Below, piece by piece: positions 25,800 through 36,600 of a DNA stretch of 64,000 nt. This stretch comes from Trogon surrucura (Eukaryota; Chordata; Aves; Trogoniformes; Trogonidae). A program made the translations under genes and the position numbers. Numbering within the stretch: position 1 is the first letter of the stretch; each line of letters begins with the position of its first letter. The notes beneath the pieces were generated by a model, which was not told where the DNA came from, made no database searches, and saw only the letters and a program-made list of their open reading frames with translations. The DNA is taken from positions 13,376,501 to 13,440,500 of the forward strand of contig CM036633.1 of NCBI GenBank assembly GCA_020746105.1, written 5' to 3'.

Positions 25800-26079
25800 G
25801 CAAACGGGATCTCGAACCACAAATACAGGCTGGGTAGAGAATGTATTGACAGCAGCCCTGCAGAGAAGGACTTCTGGATGTCGGTGGATGAAAAGTTGGA
25901 CGAGACCCAGCAATGTAGGCTCACAGCCCAGAAAGCCAACCTCATCCTGGGCTGCATCACAAGCAGCGTGGCCGGAAGGTTGAGGGAGGCGATTGTTCCC
26001 ATCTACTCCACTCTGGTGAGACCCCACCTCCAGTTCTGTGTTCAGCTCTGGGGTTTTCAGGACAAGAAAGACAGGGACC
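25800..26079 (+). mobile_element. CR1 LINE, left part of a split copy (RT C-terminal region)
   Basis: The plus strand encodes the stretch near the C-terminus of CR1 ORF2: a YRLGRE-like segment, then SSPAEKD, VDEKLD, AQKANLILGC and LVRPHLQFC, all typical of avian CR1 reverse transcriptase. The reading frame is open through this part. The copy is interrupted by the retroviral insertion and resumes at 28694. The last six bases, GGGACC (26074-26079), form the left target-site duplication. The left boundary is approximate; no CR1 match is seen further upstream, consistent with the usual 5' truncation. Confidence 0.92.
26074..26079. repeat. 6 bp target-site duplication, left copy
   Basis: GGGACC directly abuts the left LTR and is repeated at 28694-28699 next to the right LTR. 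A 6 bp duplication is typical of betaretrovirus-like (ERVK) and alpharetroviral integrases. Confidence 0.93.
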
Positions 26080-26480
26080 TGAAGAGGGGTCCCTTCGGAG
26101 AGCCGGCCAAGTAGCGACCATCACACCAATATGGCTACAGATCGTCCTCCCTTTATTGCTCCGGACAGCTCAATATATACAGTTCAGCAGTGTCCCCGCG
26201 CCTGCCCCTTCACAGAGTTGGTCGGTTACAGGTTTACACGCGCCAGCGTTTTATTGGGCAGTGCCATTCCACTATGCAAGCGGCTATCACCCCCTCTTCT
26301 CCCCCCGGGGCCAGCACCTCCCGCCAAGCATCTCGCAAAGCTCTCACAAAACAGATAAAACCTCCTCCTCCCCGTGTTCCAAGACAGCTTCAAGGACAGA
26401 GCCTCTGTTTAGGCCTACGCTGGGTTGTCCACACTTTTAAAGTTATACCGCACCTCTGCTCCACAAGAAATTCCTCTACA
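26080..26480 (-). repeat. ERVK-like LTR (3' LTR of the element)
   Basis: 401 bp, same sequence as 28293-28693 by eye. In element orientation (minus strand) it starts TGTAGAGGAA and ends CCTCTTCA. It carries a TATATA box and an AATAAA signal at the same relative positions as the other copy. The env reading frame of the internal region continues into its start. Confidence 0.95.
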
Positions 26481-26605
26481 TATCCCCCTTTTTCTTTTTG
26501 GACAACCCAGGCTTCATCCGCTAGCTTGCTTATCATTTTCTTGATTATATTTATCAAACAACTAAACATAACTAAGCCTATAACAATTAAAACTGCAATA
26601 ACCAA
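26390..26605 (-). pseudogene. Retroviral env tail remnant (transmembrane subunit end)
   Basis: The minus-strand frame has a hydrophobic Val/Ile/Leu-rich stretch followed by a basic, charged tail, as expected for the membrane anchor and cytoplasmic tail of a retroviral envelope protein. It ends inside the 3' LTR, an overlap known in several retroviruses. Only this end of env can be named with any confidence, so it is a fossil part of the defective element. Confidence 0.6.
26481..26500 (-). other. Polypurine tract of the retroviral element
   Basis: On the minus strand this is an A-run followed by five G, ending one or two bases from the 3' LTR. This is where plus-strand DNA synthesis is primed during reverse transcription. 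It sits where the model requires, opposite the primer-binding site end. Confidence 0.8.
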
Positions 26606-27375
26606 AAATGTCTTAACTAAACTCTTAATTCATCCTGTCAAAGTTCTCACACCCATCGCCCTAAATCATACTTTGATCCTTAATCACACACTTCTAACAA
26701 AGCAAAAGGCAGCTGGTTTCCCTGCCTTGCTTTTAGCTAAAGAAAGATCACTCTGCTGGTTAGTACATAAACCTTAACACCTACTATGTGGCTTTGATTA
26801 CACAACCAATATAAGCTTCATTGTTAGTCACACAAAGAGGATACATATTAATATAACAGGTAACATTGAGAACAGTCACATTTTCCCATAATTGCTCTGC
26901 CATCAGCCGTAAGCATCTTCTGCCAGTCCAGTCCATATCATCGTTGGTAATCGGTACCTCAGGGTCCCATCACGTCACTGGGCAAACAAAGGGATTCAAC
27001 GGGCAGGCCCAGTGCACGGTCGTGTTGCTGCTACGCTGTTGAGGTGACAGGATGCTGCACAGCCACATCATGCAGGATCATGCGGTTCTCAAGTCCCTTG
27101 TCCATTATTAATAATAACAGGACACTCAATCGAACTGGCTGCTTTCCAATCTCCCTCTATTATAACGTCTCTGATGACACCGCTCCATCACTGTTGCAAA
27201 GGATCCTTTATGGTTCAAGCTTGAAAACCAGGCTTGAGTGAGGGAGCTGATGGTAGTGGGGGAGCTGAACTGGTTTAAGGGTTTCTTCTATTTCTCGCTG
27301 TCCAGTTGATAATTCAGCGAGTTTGTTCAGGATCTCTTTCAGGGGTTCATCCTGATCTTCCTTCTTCCCCCCCTC

Positions 27376-27428
27376 TTTTTTTTTTTTTTTTTCCTTTTTT
27401 TTTTTTTTTTCCTTTTTTTTTTTTTTTT
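27376..27428 (-). repeat. Three A16-17 runs separated by GG, inside the retroviral element
   Basis: On the plus strand there are three T runs (17, 16 and 16 nt) separated by CC, making an ~18 nt tandem unit. Such tracts tend to change length by slippage during reverse transcription or replication. A further T19 run lies at 27714-27732, where the gag-type frame becomes lysine-rich. Confidence 0.9.
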
Positions 27429-27620
27429 CTTATTAGCTCAAGTATTACTTCAATCACGCTGTTATCACACAGGGAGAGCAGAATTTCCCAGGTCTGTTTT
27501 GATCATACTCTCCCGTTCACTCCCATGCACATCTGGTGTACAAGAAGCGTCTTATCTTCATTCTCACGGACAAGCTCTCAACATGAGCTGTACCTGGCTG
27601 GTCAGGGTCTCTTTTCGTAA

Positions 27621-28097
27621 TTAACAAGCAAGAGTTATGCACTTGTTTAGAAAAGAGCTCAGCTCAAGGACGAAAGTCTTAATTCTGCAACGCAGTGCAG
27701 TTTCTCCTTTTTCTTTTTTTTTTTTTTTTTTTCCTCCACCCAGTCGGGACGAGCAGGGAGTTTCTTCCTTTGCCTTTTTCCTTTCCTGCCCTCCCCCCAA
27801 CGCTTCGATCGCTGCCGCAGCAACTTTCTTTTCTGCTTGCATGTTTTCTAGAGTGCGTATTACGGTTTTCCAAACTGTTCCTAGTTCTTTCGCTTCTTTT
27901 CCTTCTTTTCCTCCCTCTAGAGTACAGTCCCACAAAAACTCTCCTACTTCACGCCATTCCGTGGAACTAAAGATTAATGGCGGGTCGTTCATTTTCTCCC
28001 GTTTCCGAGCCCATGGGGCTAATACGTCTCGCTCCTTTACTTTTCCTCCTCTCTCAGAGAGTATACTAAGGAGGCGAGTTGCCGCGTCCGTTTCCAT
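27621..28097 (-). pseudogene. Retroviral gag start-region remnant (matrix-like)
   Basis: The minus-strand open frame begins with Met at 28097, about 175 nt beyond the primer-binding site, where gag normally starts. Its first ~110 residues have the mixed helical, charged character of a betaretrovirus-like matrix domain. The remainder is lysine-rich low complexity. No capsid or nucleocapsid signature is seen. The identification rests mainly on position and general character. The antisense 210-codon frame over the same DNA is a shadow. Confidence 0.6.
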
Positions 28098-28272
28098 CGC
28101 GGTCTTACCTTGGCAGGGGCTTGATCGGCCGCTCAAGCTCTGGTCTCCGGTGCCCTTTTGGTCACACTCGGAACTCTCCTGCCTCCAGCTCTCCGGCTCC
28201 CAAATCGGCTCACGTCCGATGCTTCGGAGTCTTCCCGCATTTAAGCAATCCGCATTTAAGCGTCCATAGAGG

Positions 28273-28290
28273 GTCCCTGTTCGGGCGCCA
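28273..28290 (-). other. Primer-binding site for tRNA-Lys
   Basis: The minus strand reads TGGCGCCCGAACAGGGAC, complementary to the 3' end of tRNA-Lys (UUU). It lies two bases inside the 5' LTR. It fixes the orientation of the element and supports the ERVK (lysine) grouping. Confidence 0.97.
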
Positions 28291-28292
28291 GA

Positions 28293-28693
28293 TGAAGAGG
28301 GGTCCCTTCGGAGAGCCGGCCAAGTAGCGACCATCACACCAATATGGCTACAGATCGTCCTCCCTTTATTGCTCCGGACAGCTCAATATATACAGTTCAG
28401 CAGTGTCCCCGCGCCTGCCCCTTCACAGAGTTGGTCGGTTACAGGTTTACACGCGCCAGCGTTTTATTGGGCAGTGCCATTCCACTATGCAAGCGGCTAT
28501 CACCCCCTCTTCTCCCCCCGGGGCCAGCACCTCCCGCCAAGCATCTCGCAAAGCTCTCACAAAACAGATAAAACCTCCTCCTCCCCGTGTTCCAAGACAG
28601 CTTCAAGGACAGAGCCTCTGTTTAGGCCTACGCTGGGTTGTCCACACTTTTAAAGTTATACCGCACCTCTGCTCCACAAGAAATTCCTCTACA
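28293..28693 (-). repeat. ERVK-like LTR (5' LTR of the element)
   Basis: 401 bp, the same as 26080-26480 by eye. On the minus strand it carries a TATATA box (about 28387-28393) upstream of an AATAAA signal (28365-28370), which defines U3-R-U5 order in the expected direction. Confidence 0.95.
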
Positions 28694-28699
28694 GGGACC
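28694..28699. repeat. 6 bp target-site duplication, right copy
   Basis: GGGACC follows the right LTR and is identical to 26074-26079. Removing one copy together with the element restores a continuous CR1 sequence. Confidence 0.93.
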
Positions 28700-29163
28700 T
28701 GCTGGAGTGAGTCCAGAGGAGGTCACAAAGTTGACTGGGGGGCTGGAGCGCCTCTGCTAAGAAGACGGGCTGAGACAGTTGAGGTTATTCAGCTGGAAGA
28801 AGAAAAGGCTCTGGGGAGACCCTGTAGCAGCCTTGCAGTACCTGAAGGGGGCTACAGGGAAGGTGGGGAGGGAATCTTTATCAGGGAGTCTAGTGACAAG
28901 ACAAGGGGTAACAGTTTCAAACTGAAAGAGAGTAGATTTGGATTAGATATTAGGAAGAAATTTTTTTCTGTGGTGGTGAGTGAGGCACTGGACCAGGTTG
29001 GCCAGAGAAGCTGTGGAATCTGCCTCCCTGGCAGTGTTCAAGGACAGGTTGGATGGGGCTTTGAGTAACCTGGACTGGTGGGAGGTGTCCCTGCCCATGG
29101 CAAGGGGCTGGAACTAGATGATCTTTAAGGTCCCTTCCAAGCCAAACCATTCCATGATAATCT
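28694..29163 (+). mobile_element. CR1 LINE, right part of the split copy with 3' end
   Basis: This continues the fragment at 25800-26079 without loss. It contains the GTCCAGAGGAGG and GGGGCTGGAGCGCCTCTGCT words, then ATTAGATATTAGGAAGAAAT, GGCCAGAGAAGCTGTGGA, TTGGATGGGGCTTTGAG and GATGATCTTTAAGGTCCCTT. It ends in a single degenerate CCATTCCATGATAAT unit of the CR1 tail. In-frame stops show that this CR1 copy is dead, while its close match to the 3' consensus suggests moderate age. Together the two parts make about 750 bp of a 5'-truncated copy. Confidence 0.95.
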
Positions 29164-32100
29164 TCCAAATATTAGAAACATCACAGCCACTGCTGAAGCT
29201 TTTCAGATTGCAGGTCAAGCAGCTGTAACTCCAGCCTCAGCAGGTGAAGAGATGTTGAGATCTGCTCTTCTGGGATCAGACTATGATTCTGGCAAGCCCT
29301 TTACCTTCCCACTCAGCAGCTACATAAAAATACCAGTAGAAAAGCTTGAAATCTCACGAATGAACAAGGAGCCTTGGGAATGCTGAATGTGACTGCCCAA
29401 GTGCCTCTGCCACCATGGATGGTTACACCTTGCTTCCACCACCAGGAAGGTGTTCAGGACTCACTCCTCAAGCTTCATGTTGGAGCATCATCAACATCTC
29501 TGGTCTTCCACTTAACAGCAAAACATCCCTGGGAAGCTGCAACACCCATAGCTCTTTTTTTCTTGTATTTGTGCATGATAAAGGATTCGGCATAGGGAGA
29601 AGACACCAAGTTCTGATTTATTCATAGCAGCTAAATGGTGAAAGACAGCACCAGGTCTATCAATACTGCTTAGTGGTAAAACCCAGTGTAATTCACTGCG
29701 TGACAAAATAACCAAGAATGTCACTTTTTATAGGATTCATCAGAAACAATAAGACATTTCACAAACAATCGTCGTCCGACATTAACAATCAGATGTAAAG
29801 GCCCGAGTGCAATTACTAAAGATAACAATTATATGTCAGCAAATATATTCATCTTCATTTGATTTAAACACCCACCTTCTATGGCTATAAAATGTATCGT
29901 GATGTTAACTCAACTTGCAGGGCAGCAAATCTAGTCAGGACGAATCTGATTTCAGCAAGGTGGTACGAAGGGAGGTGAGGGATAGGGTGGACGCACAGAT
30001 GAAATGATGCTGCAGGACAGATGTCCCGATCGCAAGGCTCTACCTGGGGACCCTTTGCAAGATCTGGTGGCTTCTCTTGTGCTAAGTGCACACCATGAGA
30101 TCAACTGAGTTCAGGGATTACTGCAGGCTCTGTTTTCAGATGTTTGATTCTTTTACCTCCCCTAAATCACAATTTTCCCCTGAAAGATGACATGCTTGGC
30201 AAAAACTAGTGTAAACGAGAAGCTGGGTTTAGATTAAAAATCTCCATGAAAAATTTTCTCTTAATGCAGAGTAACTTTATTTCTGTGAGCAGGAATAAAT
30301 ATGTTTGTGTTTGAAGGAAACATCACTTTCTGCAGCTCTTTATCTTGGCCACAGCCTGGAGGCTGAGATACATGGAAGAACCAGGAGATTTCTGGGCTCC
30401 TCTGTGGAAACCAGTTCCTTGGCTCCAGTCTCCAAATAGATGTACATTTTGGGGTATTCTCCAAATCTTGATCTTCTGCTACCCCTCCAAAGTGATGGCT
30501 GTCACGTTCTCACGCCAGGCAACAGCATCTGCCTCTGTCATACCGCTGTGCCACCAGCCACTGTGCCATGCCCCTGCATCTCGGTGACAAACCACCCCTC
30601 CCTGACTCACTTACCTCCACAGGCAGAGGGCATTTGCCACCAGGCTGATCTTAGGAAGAGAGAAGAGAAATGGTGGCAATTCAGCTACTTGTTTTAATTT
30701 TGAACTCAAACACTTGTAATCAGGTTGAAAGGAAAATGAAAGTAATACCAGAAGGGAGAAAAGGGCAAATTATCTACCTACCTATTGGGACTGTCACATT
30801 GAGTCCCATACAGTCAGTTTGATTTTTTTTTTTTTTTTTTGGCTGGTTTTGAGTACTTCCCTTTCCCAGTGTTAAGCTCTACCTCACCCTGGCACAATGC
30901 TCAGTTTTTTATCCGAAGCCCTGCAATCAATTTCATGCTAAATACATTTTCCTGCTGCCTCTGCCTGTTCCCTGCCCCATCCCCCCGACACGTACCAGCA
31001 CGATATTACCTTTCTGAATGCAGAGAGAAATGAAGAGAGACTCACAGAACATGTGAATCACAAGGAAGTGGTTTCCCTAGTGACAGTAACCACATGAAAG
31101 CTCTCACCATTTACTCTCATGGGACCCTTTAGCACTTTGGATTGTGGGGAGAGCAAGAAAGCTGGTAAAAAAAAATGCTGTGGTTGGTAAAGGAACAACC
31201 TGCACCTGAAATGCTAAATTATGTTGGCAACCCATGAGAAGACATCAATGTCAATAGCTCCTAGGGATTTTCATGAAGTTTGCCTATACCACATTGAATT
31301 GTACAATGATTCTCAGGTCCCTTCTCCAAGGCGATGTGCAAGAGAGCTCAGAAACTTGGGCCACAGCTTGCTCAGAGCCTCACCTCAAAGTTCCTGCCAG
31401 GATGACAGACAGCTCCCCAATGTGTACTTCATTCTGTGTCATCATTCTGTGTTGGCATCTCCCTGTTGCAGCACCGTGTGAGGAGGCTGAGGGGAAGCCA
31501 GAGGTGATGGCGAGTAGGACAGTGGTGACACTGGCACCAGCACTTGGGTTTGCGTGTGCTGGAGGCCAGTACGATCCCTGGCATGGAAGTTTCAAGTGTG
31601 CTTGGAAGGAGTACAGCAGTAGGCAGAGAGACAGATGGAAAGGGTGAGCAGACAGTTATCGGTGTCTTTGGCTCACACTCGGGAGTTTTTCCTCTGCTCT
31701 GTGAAATGTCTTTAGTTCTTTGAAACATCTCTGGAAGCAAATGAGAGTGATGCCCAGAGCTGCCATGCCAAGAGACCCCAGAGAAGAGGTGTCCACAGGG
31801 GAAACCAAGAAGAAAGCATCCTTTAGTGAAGCAGGACTGTCTTCCTCTTCTGTGTTGCCACCACCCTGGACACATTAGCTTAATAACGAGCTTTTTAGCA
31901 GATTTCAGTGAACAAGAAGCAATTTATTTGTCGTCATGGCGACAAAGAAGACCTTCTGGAAAAGAGCGTTGAATGAAGAGAAGGTGGTTTATTGTGCAGA
32001 GCAATGAGGCATTCACTTGGAACATTAGCGTCACACAAAGCAAACTATAGAAGAGGTCTTGCTGACTTCTGGATGCATGGTTGGATGCTTTTGGGTCCTT

Positions 32101-33440
32101 GCTTTCCCTGGAAAGGCCAAGAGGAGACAGGCACTTGGTGTTTTATACATGGTATTTGATGTCCAGCCCTGTTCCTAGATGACTCTGGGGGAAAGACAGA
32201 GGTTCCTTGTTGGTAGATGGCTGAATCTCACTGGTTGCATTTCTGGTGGGTATTTCCAGGGACTGAATTCTGAGATTCAGCTGCCAACTGAACAAACCCC
32301 AAGTAAGCCAAGAGCATGCATCTTGAAGCATACTTTGTTCATTTATTTTGACAACTCTAGTGTTTCTTTAATTATTTATAACACTTCATACTGTACTGGA
32401 GTAGATTTTTGTAAAAATAATGAAGCCTTAGTAGTATAGCATCTACGATCAGATCTGCAGGGGAAGGGGGAGATAGGCAGCCACTCTCTGACGTGAGCAG
32501 AAAGTAAAATGTAGGTTGGAAGCAAATTCTTCACTAACAAAAGTTTTCAAGCACCAAAGTGGCAGGACAGGCTGTGAGACTCAGCACTGCAGGGGTTAAA
32601 AGGAGACTTTTTTTTTAGAGGTGAGGATGAATTCCAGAAGAGCAGCTTCCTTCAGGAAATGGTGGTTCAATGGAATGTGGATTTTTGTCCATTGTGTATT
32701 CATCTTTGGAATGTTATGAATGGGGAATTAAGGTAGAGAAGGAAGCTATACTGGGTAAAAGGGAGTTTTACACTTCAGTAAGGTGCACCCATTACTGTAG
32801 CTGGGTGAGAATATTTTGCTTGAAGCATCACCCAGGAGACCAGTAAGAAACACTTTGGAACACTTGTCTTGAAAAATGGCCTGAATTTCCTGGCAGAGAG
32901 AAAACACCTTTCCCCAGTTCCTCCCAGTGGCAACGTTGAGGACACATCTGTGCTGCTGCACAGCTTGTACCTGGCAGAGGGTGCACAGGAGAACATCTCG
33001 AGGAGTACTCACCTTTCTGCCCCAGTTCCTGGGGGGACTTCCTCCAAGGGAGATGGGAGCACCGTGGGGCTTTCCTCCTTGCAGCACAACCCACCGGGCG
33101 TGTCCGGACCCACCGTTGTTGCCCCAAAGAGATGGTGAAAGAGGGAAGGTCCAACGGAGTTGGTGCATCTCCCAGATGTCAGAGCAGACCTCTAGTAGAA
33201 ATCCAGCCCTGAAGCAGGGCAGGAAAATATTGGCAGCACCTGGCTTCAGGTGAGGGGCAGCTGTTTGCCACGAGCCCTTTCTCTGCCCTGAGCAGATGGA
33301 CCCAAACCTTGTTGCCAAGAGGATTCTCTCCTTCCCACATGCGAGGCATGCACTTACTGAAAAGAAAAGCTCGTTCTAACAGGCAAATGCTAGAAGAATG
33401 CAAAACCACAAGGAGTTTATATATTTAACCCACCCAAGGA
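29164..33440. other. Non-coding stretch, nothing recognised
   Basis: No gene or transposon is recognised. A T18 run lies at 30823-30840. An A+T-rich, CpG-bearing piece at about 29700-29880 could be a further regulatory island. The 190-codon frame at 32746-33318 (minus strand) overlaps similar-sized frames on the plus strand and has no domain. Confidence 0.55.
31930..31943. promoter_or_regulatory. RFX/X-box-like palindrome
   Basis: GTCGTCATGGCGAC lies within the inverted repeat TTTGTCG-TCATGG-CGACAAA (31927-31946). It resembles the RFX factor consensus GTTGCCATGGCAAC with three differences. Motif resemblance only. Confidence 0.25.
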
Positions 33441-33654
33441 ATATAATTATTCTTTTTAATCAAGTCTATTCAAACCATTTATTACTTTATTCTTCCGTTT
33501 CAATAGCAGAATGATTAAGATGGAATCTTAAAGGAATTCTTCACAACAATAATAATGTCTCTTATCGCAAGAGGCAGTCTCTGCTCTGTCCTGCAAATTC
33601 TCAGCATTTAAATATTAAATGTATTCAATATATCAAAACCCTCCATTTCACTCC
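33441..33654 (-). repeat. Inverted duplicate element, arm B
   Basis: The reverse complement of this ~214 bp segment matches 14402-14627. The core 33478-33583 differs from arm A at three transitions by eye; the exact blocks are 33550-33583 (34 nt) and 33513-33548 (36 nt). A 4 nt difference left of the core and about 6 nt right of it suggest independent drift of the edges. The two stem-loops seen in arm A are intact here. No microsatellite or repeat flanks this arm, and no target-site duplication is evident. Confidence 0.9.
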
Positions 33655-36600
33655 TATAAAACAATTCAGAGGATGTGAGGAAGAACCAGAAAGGGTCCCA
33701 TTACAGTCTGCGAACAAATTCAGAAAAGGAGAAGGGAAAAACTCTGGCATACGTAATGAGCTGCAACTGTAACTCCTGCTCCAAGAGTCCAGCTTCACGG
33801 CAAAGCAGGCATGAGGGATAAGGACATTATCATTTTGAAAACTCATTTATTTCAGCACATGCTGTGCATTATGTAAGGGACGGAATTCTTTTAGCTCTCA
33901 ATTTGTTGTCATCTTGTTTTTCAATGCATCATACGGTGCTAAGAAGGAAACTTCATCTTCACCCTGTCCAGGACATTTCTTTCAAGCTTTTCAGAGCATA
34001 TAACAGAATAATAAAAAGACAGAAAGTGGTGATTTATGAATAAAAACTGTATCTCCTCCAACACAGGGGATATTTGAGCAGTAAAGTCACAGATGTTGCC
34101 AGGTGCAAGGCACAGCTGGGCACAGCCACAGGCAGGTCTGGCTGAGCCAGTCGGGGCATTTGGGTATCCCAAAACTTTTGGGATGGTTCTCAGGACACAT
34201 GGCTTATTTTTAGGTTCCTGATATGCTTAGCTTGCAAGATACATGTCTTTCGGCTGAGGTGGAGGCATGGTGGTTGTGTTTTCTAGGCTGGTTTTTCCTT
34301 CTGCTTTTGACTAGTCTTGTGAAAAGGTTTTGGAAGGCATGAGATGTATCTTACATAATTCTAGAAAGGATCTTTTCGAGGCTTCAGTTACCAACCATTT
34401 ATATCAGATTACTTCATGTATGGTTGACAAAGCCTGAATATTACTGAGTAAACAATAAATAATAGAGGAATGAGCAGGGACTTCTAAGTCTCCAAATTTA
34501 ATTTATTAAATAGCTCCTGGGACCAGCCTCCATCCATGGCTCAATGGCCTGGCAAAGAGGTTTCAAAGCTGCAGTAAGTTTTTGGAAAGCTGAAAGCGTT
34601 TCACTTCATCCGTGGTATGATGGGGGTCCTAAACAGTCAGCAGACATGGGAGGTCACCCCGTGGAGTGGGTGAGACCAGCCAGGGACCTGCCTGACTGCC
34701 TCTGAGCACCACCAGCCACATGAGTGAGAGCACACGGCTCTTTTCAGTTCACAGGGTAGTACAGCACTCTGGGAATCTCATCCAGAGTGCTGGGATGTCA
34801 AAGTCTTTGCATTGGTCTTGATGGTATTCTGGATCTGGCCTCTGTAGTCCCAGAATGGGATAATGTCCATTACGTCCCACATGTTTTGTTTTTTTTTCCA
34901 AAGGTTCCCCATGTGGTTTTAAGGCTTCATTGGCAGCTGTATCAAAGATACTAAAATCGTTCCTGTGAGGTGGTCCAATGCCTGCAGAAGCTGAAGTGGG
35001 CCTGGCTTCCTGATGGCTTTCCCAAGGAAGGGTATGGAGGAGCCTGTTTGTGGTTACTGGAGCTGGAGTTGAGCCAAGATACAAGATCCCCCCTGGCAGG
35101 ATCCACCATCAGCACAAAGAGTCCAAAGTTTGGATTAGCACCTTAATCCCTGCACAGCATGACATCTGAGGGTGAAGAACTACAGGTCTAAACCCTTGGC
35201 CATCATGCAGATGTGTCTGAACATCTCCTGAGCAGGTACTGATCCACCTCAGTTCCTCCTAACCCTTGGAAGCAGAGACACCCTCAGACCATAGCCACTG
35301 CAGCATCTCCTAAATATTCTCACCAGGGACCCAGAGAAGGGAATGTTATGATTTGAGGGCTTATACCCTTATTCATGTTTGCCCTGCATTTATTTATTTT
35401 TATCTGGAAGCAAGAGGAAGAGGCTGGCTTCCCTGTGCAGAGAAGGAAGAAACTTTTGGGGAGCAGTAAGTAGAGCTCTGGGCGGGTTGGGGGCTGTGAT
35501 GGCACCTGGGCAGGGTGGCAGAGACTTCCTGGGCATGGTGTGTGCCTCAGCTTCAGGATAGAACTTTGCATGCAAGCTTGCAGTGTCCTCACTGAAGTCT
35601 TCTCTGGGCAACTCCAGCCACCCACTTTTCCTTGGGACGGGGTGATTCATTTCCTGAGTGAGAGGGATGATTGGTGAGAGCAGAGAGGGTCCCTTGAACA
35701 AGAATGCTTTTTTGTGGTTCAGGTAATATGAACAATATCTAAACAAATCTGACATAACTTCTCTAATCCACCTGCTTTTGTGTGGACAATGCTCTAGCTA
35801 TGGCCTGGGATATAAGAGCAGTACCTCCAGCAACCCTCAACCCCTCAAAGCCCCCATGAATAAATAAAGGTCAGGTTAATAGGCAAACGGTGAGCCCATG
35901 TGTTCCACTCCAGTGAGCAGGACTTTGAGTGAAATGAGAAATCAAACATTTCTTCAGCAATCTTCGCCAGGCTCCTTCCCTTTCCGTTGCCGTTATTGGT
36001 ATTGATTTTTTACATAGTATTCAAGGTTAAGCAAACTGTCTCCAGTGTTCAGCCTTGCAGGGTTAGGTTTGAAGGTGGCAGGCCTGGAGACAGACCTGCA
36101 CGAGGTGGAAGCACACGGTTGTACAGCAAAGATTGTCTCCCTTCAGCCCATTTTTCTCTCATCTCTGTTGACAGCATCTCAACCCTGCAAGTTGGAGCCT
36201 TTCCTCCCTTTGGAGCTTTTGACTCAAAATCCCACCATGCATTCTAGCCGTGTATTTGGAGAAGTTTAACTCCAGACCAGAAATGCTCTGACTGAGGCTT
36301 TTGATGTCTTTCATCTTTATTCCTTCCCTCCTTCTATGCACAGCTGGGACCTGCTCTCCAGTGAGGCTCCAAGACAGGGACATGTCTGCACTGTAGGGAA
36401 CCAAGGCAAGCACTAAAACTGCCCAAATGTACCAAGAGATGCTGAAATTTGCAACTCTCCTGAAATCAGTCACTCCTTTCCAAAAGGACATTCTGCATCG
36501 TTTGCGATAAAACCTTCCTGAATCACTGGCCCCTTGCTAATTTTCACCCTGGCTTTGTAGTTATCCCCACTGCAAGGACTTCACCCTCCAGCCAGGGATG

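Larger units (their letters stand above)
26080..28693 (-). mobile_element. Young ERVK-like endogenous retrovirus, compact and defective
   Basis: The element is 2,614 bp long, bounded by two 401 bp LTRs (TG...CA ends) and a 6 bp target duplication, and lies on the minus strand inside a CR1. Next to the 5' LTR (the right-hand one) is an 18 nt primer-binding site for tRNA-Lys (28273-28290). A polypurine tract abuts the 3' LTR. Inside are a gag-start region and an env-tail region. The internal part is only about 1.8 kb, far short of a full provirus, so this copy is broken and could move only with proteins supplied in trans. The LTRs read identical by eye, so insertion was recent, probably well under a million years at ordinary avian rates. 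Family assignment rests on the lysine primer site, the 6 bp duplication and the gag and env character. Confidence 0.93.

Noticed and set aside
25449-26114. 221-codon plus-strand frame that might look like a reverse transcriptase gene
   Set aside because: Only its second half is CR1-derived; it starts in anonymous DNA and runs into the LTR. It is not a host gene.
26190-26777. 195-codon plus-strand frame through the left LTR
   Set aside because: It is antisense to the element and ends in its internal region, and the same start frame is repeated in the other LTR. It is a shadow frame.
27637-28269. 210-codon plus-strand frame inside the retroviral element
   Set aside because: It is antisense to the gag-start region and leader; its Phe/Ser/Pro-rich composition follows from the opposite-strand coding and the T tracts.
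30823-30840. T18 run as the tail of a reverse-strand retrocopy
   Set aside because: No gene-like or LINE-like sequence follows in the expected direction and no target duplication is seen.
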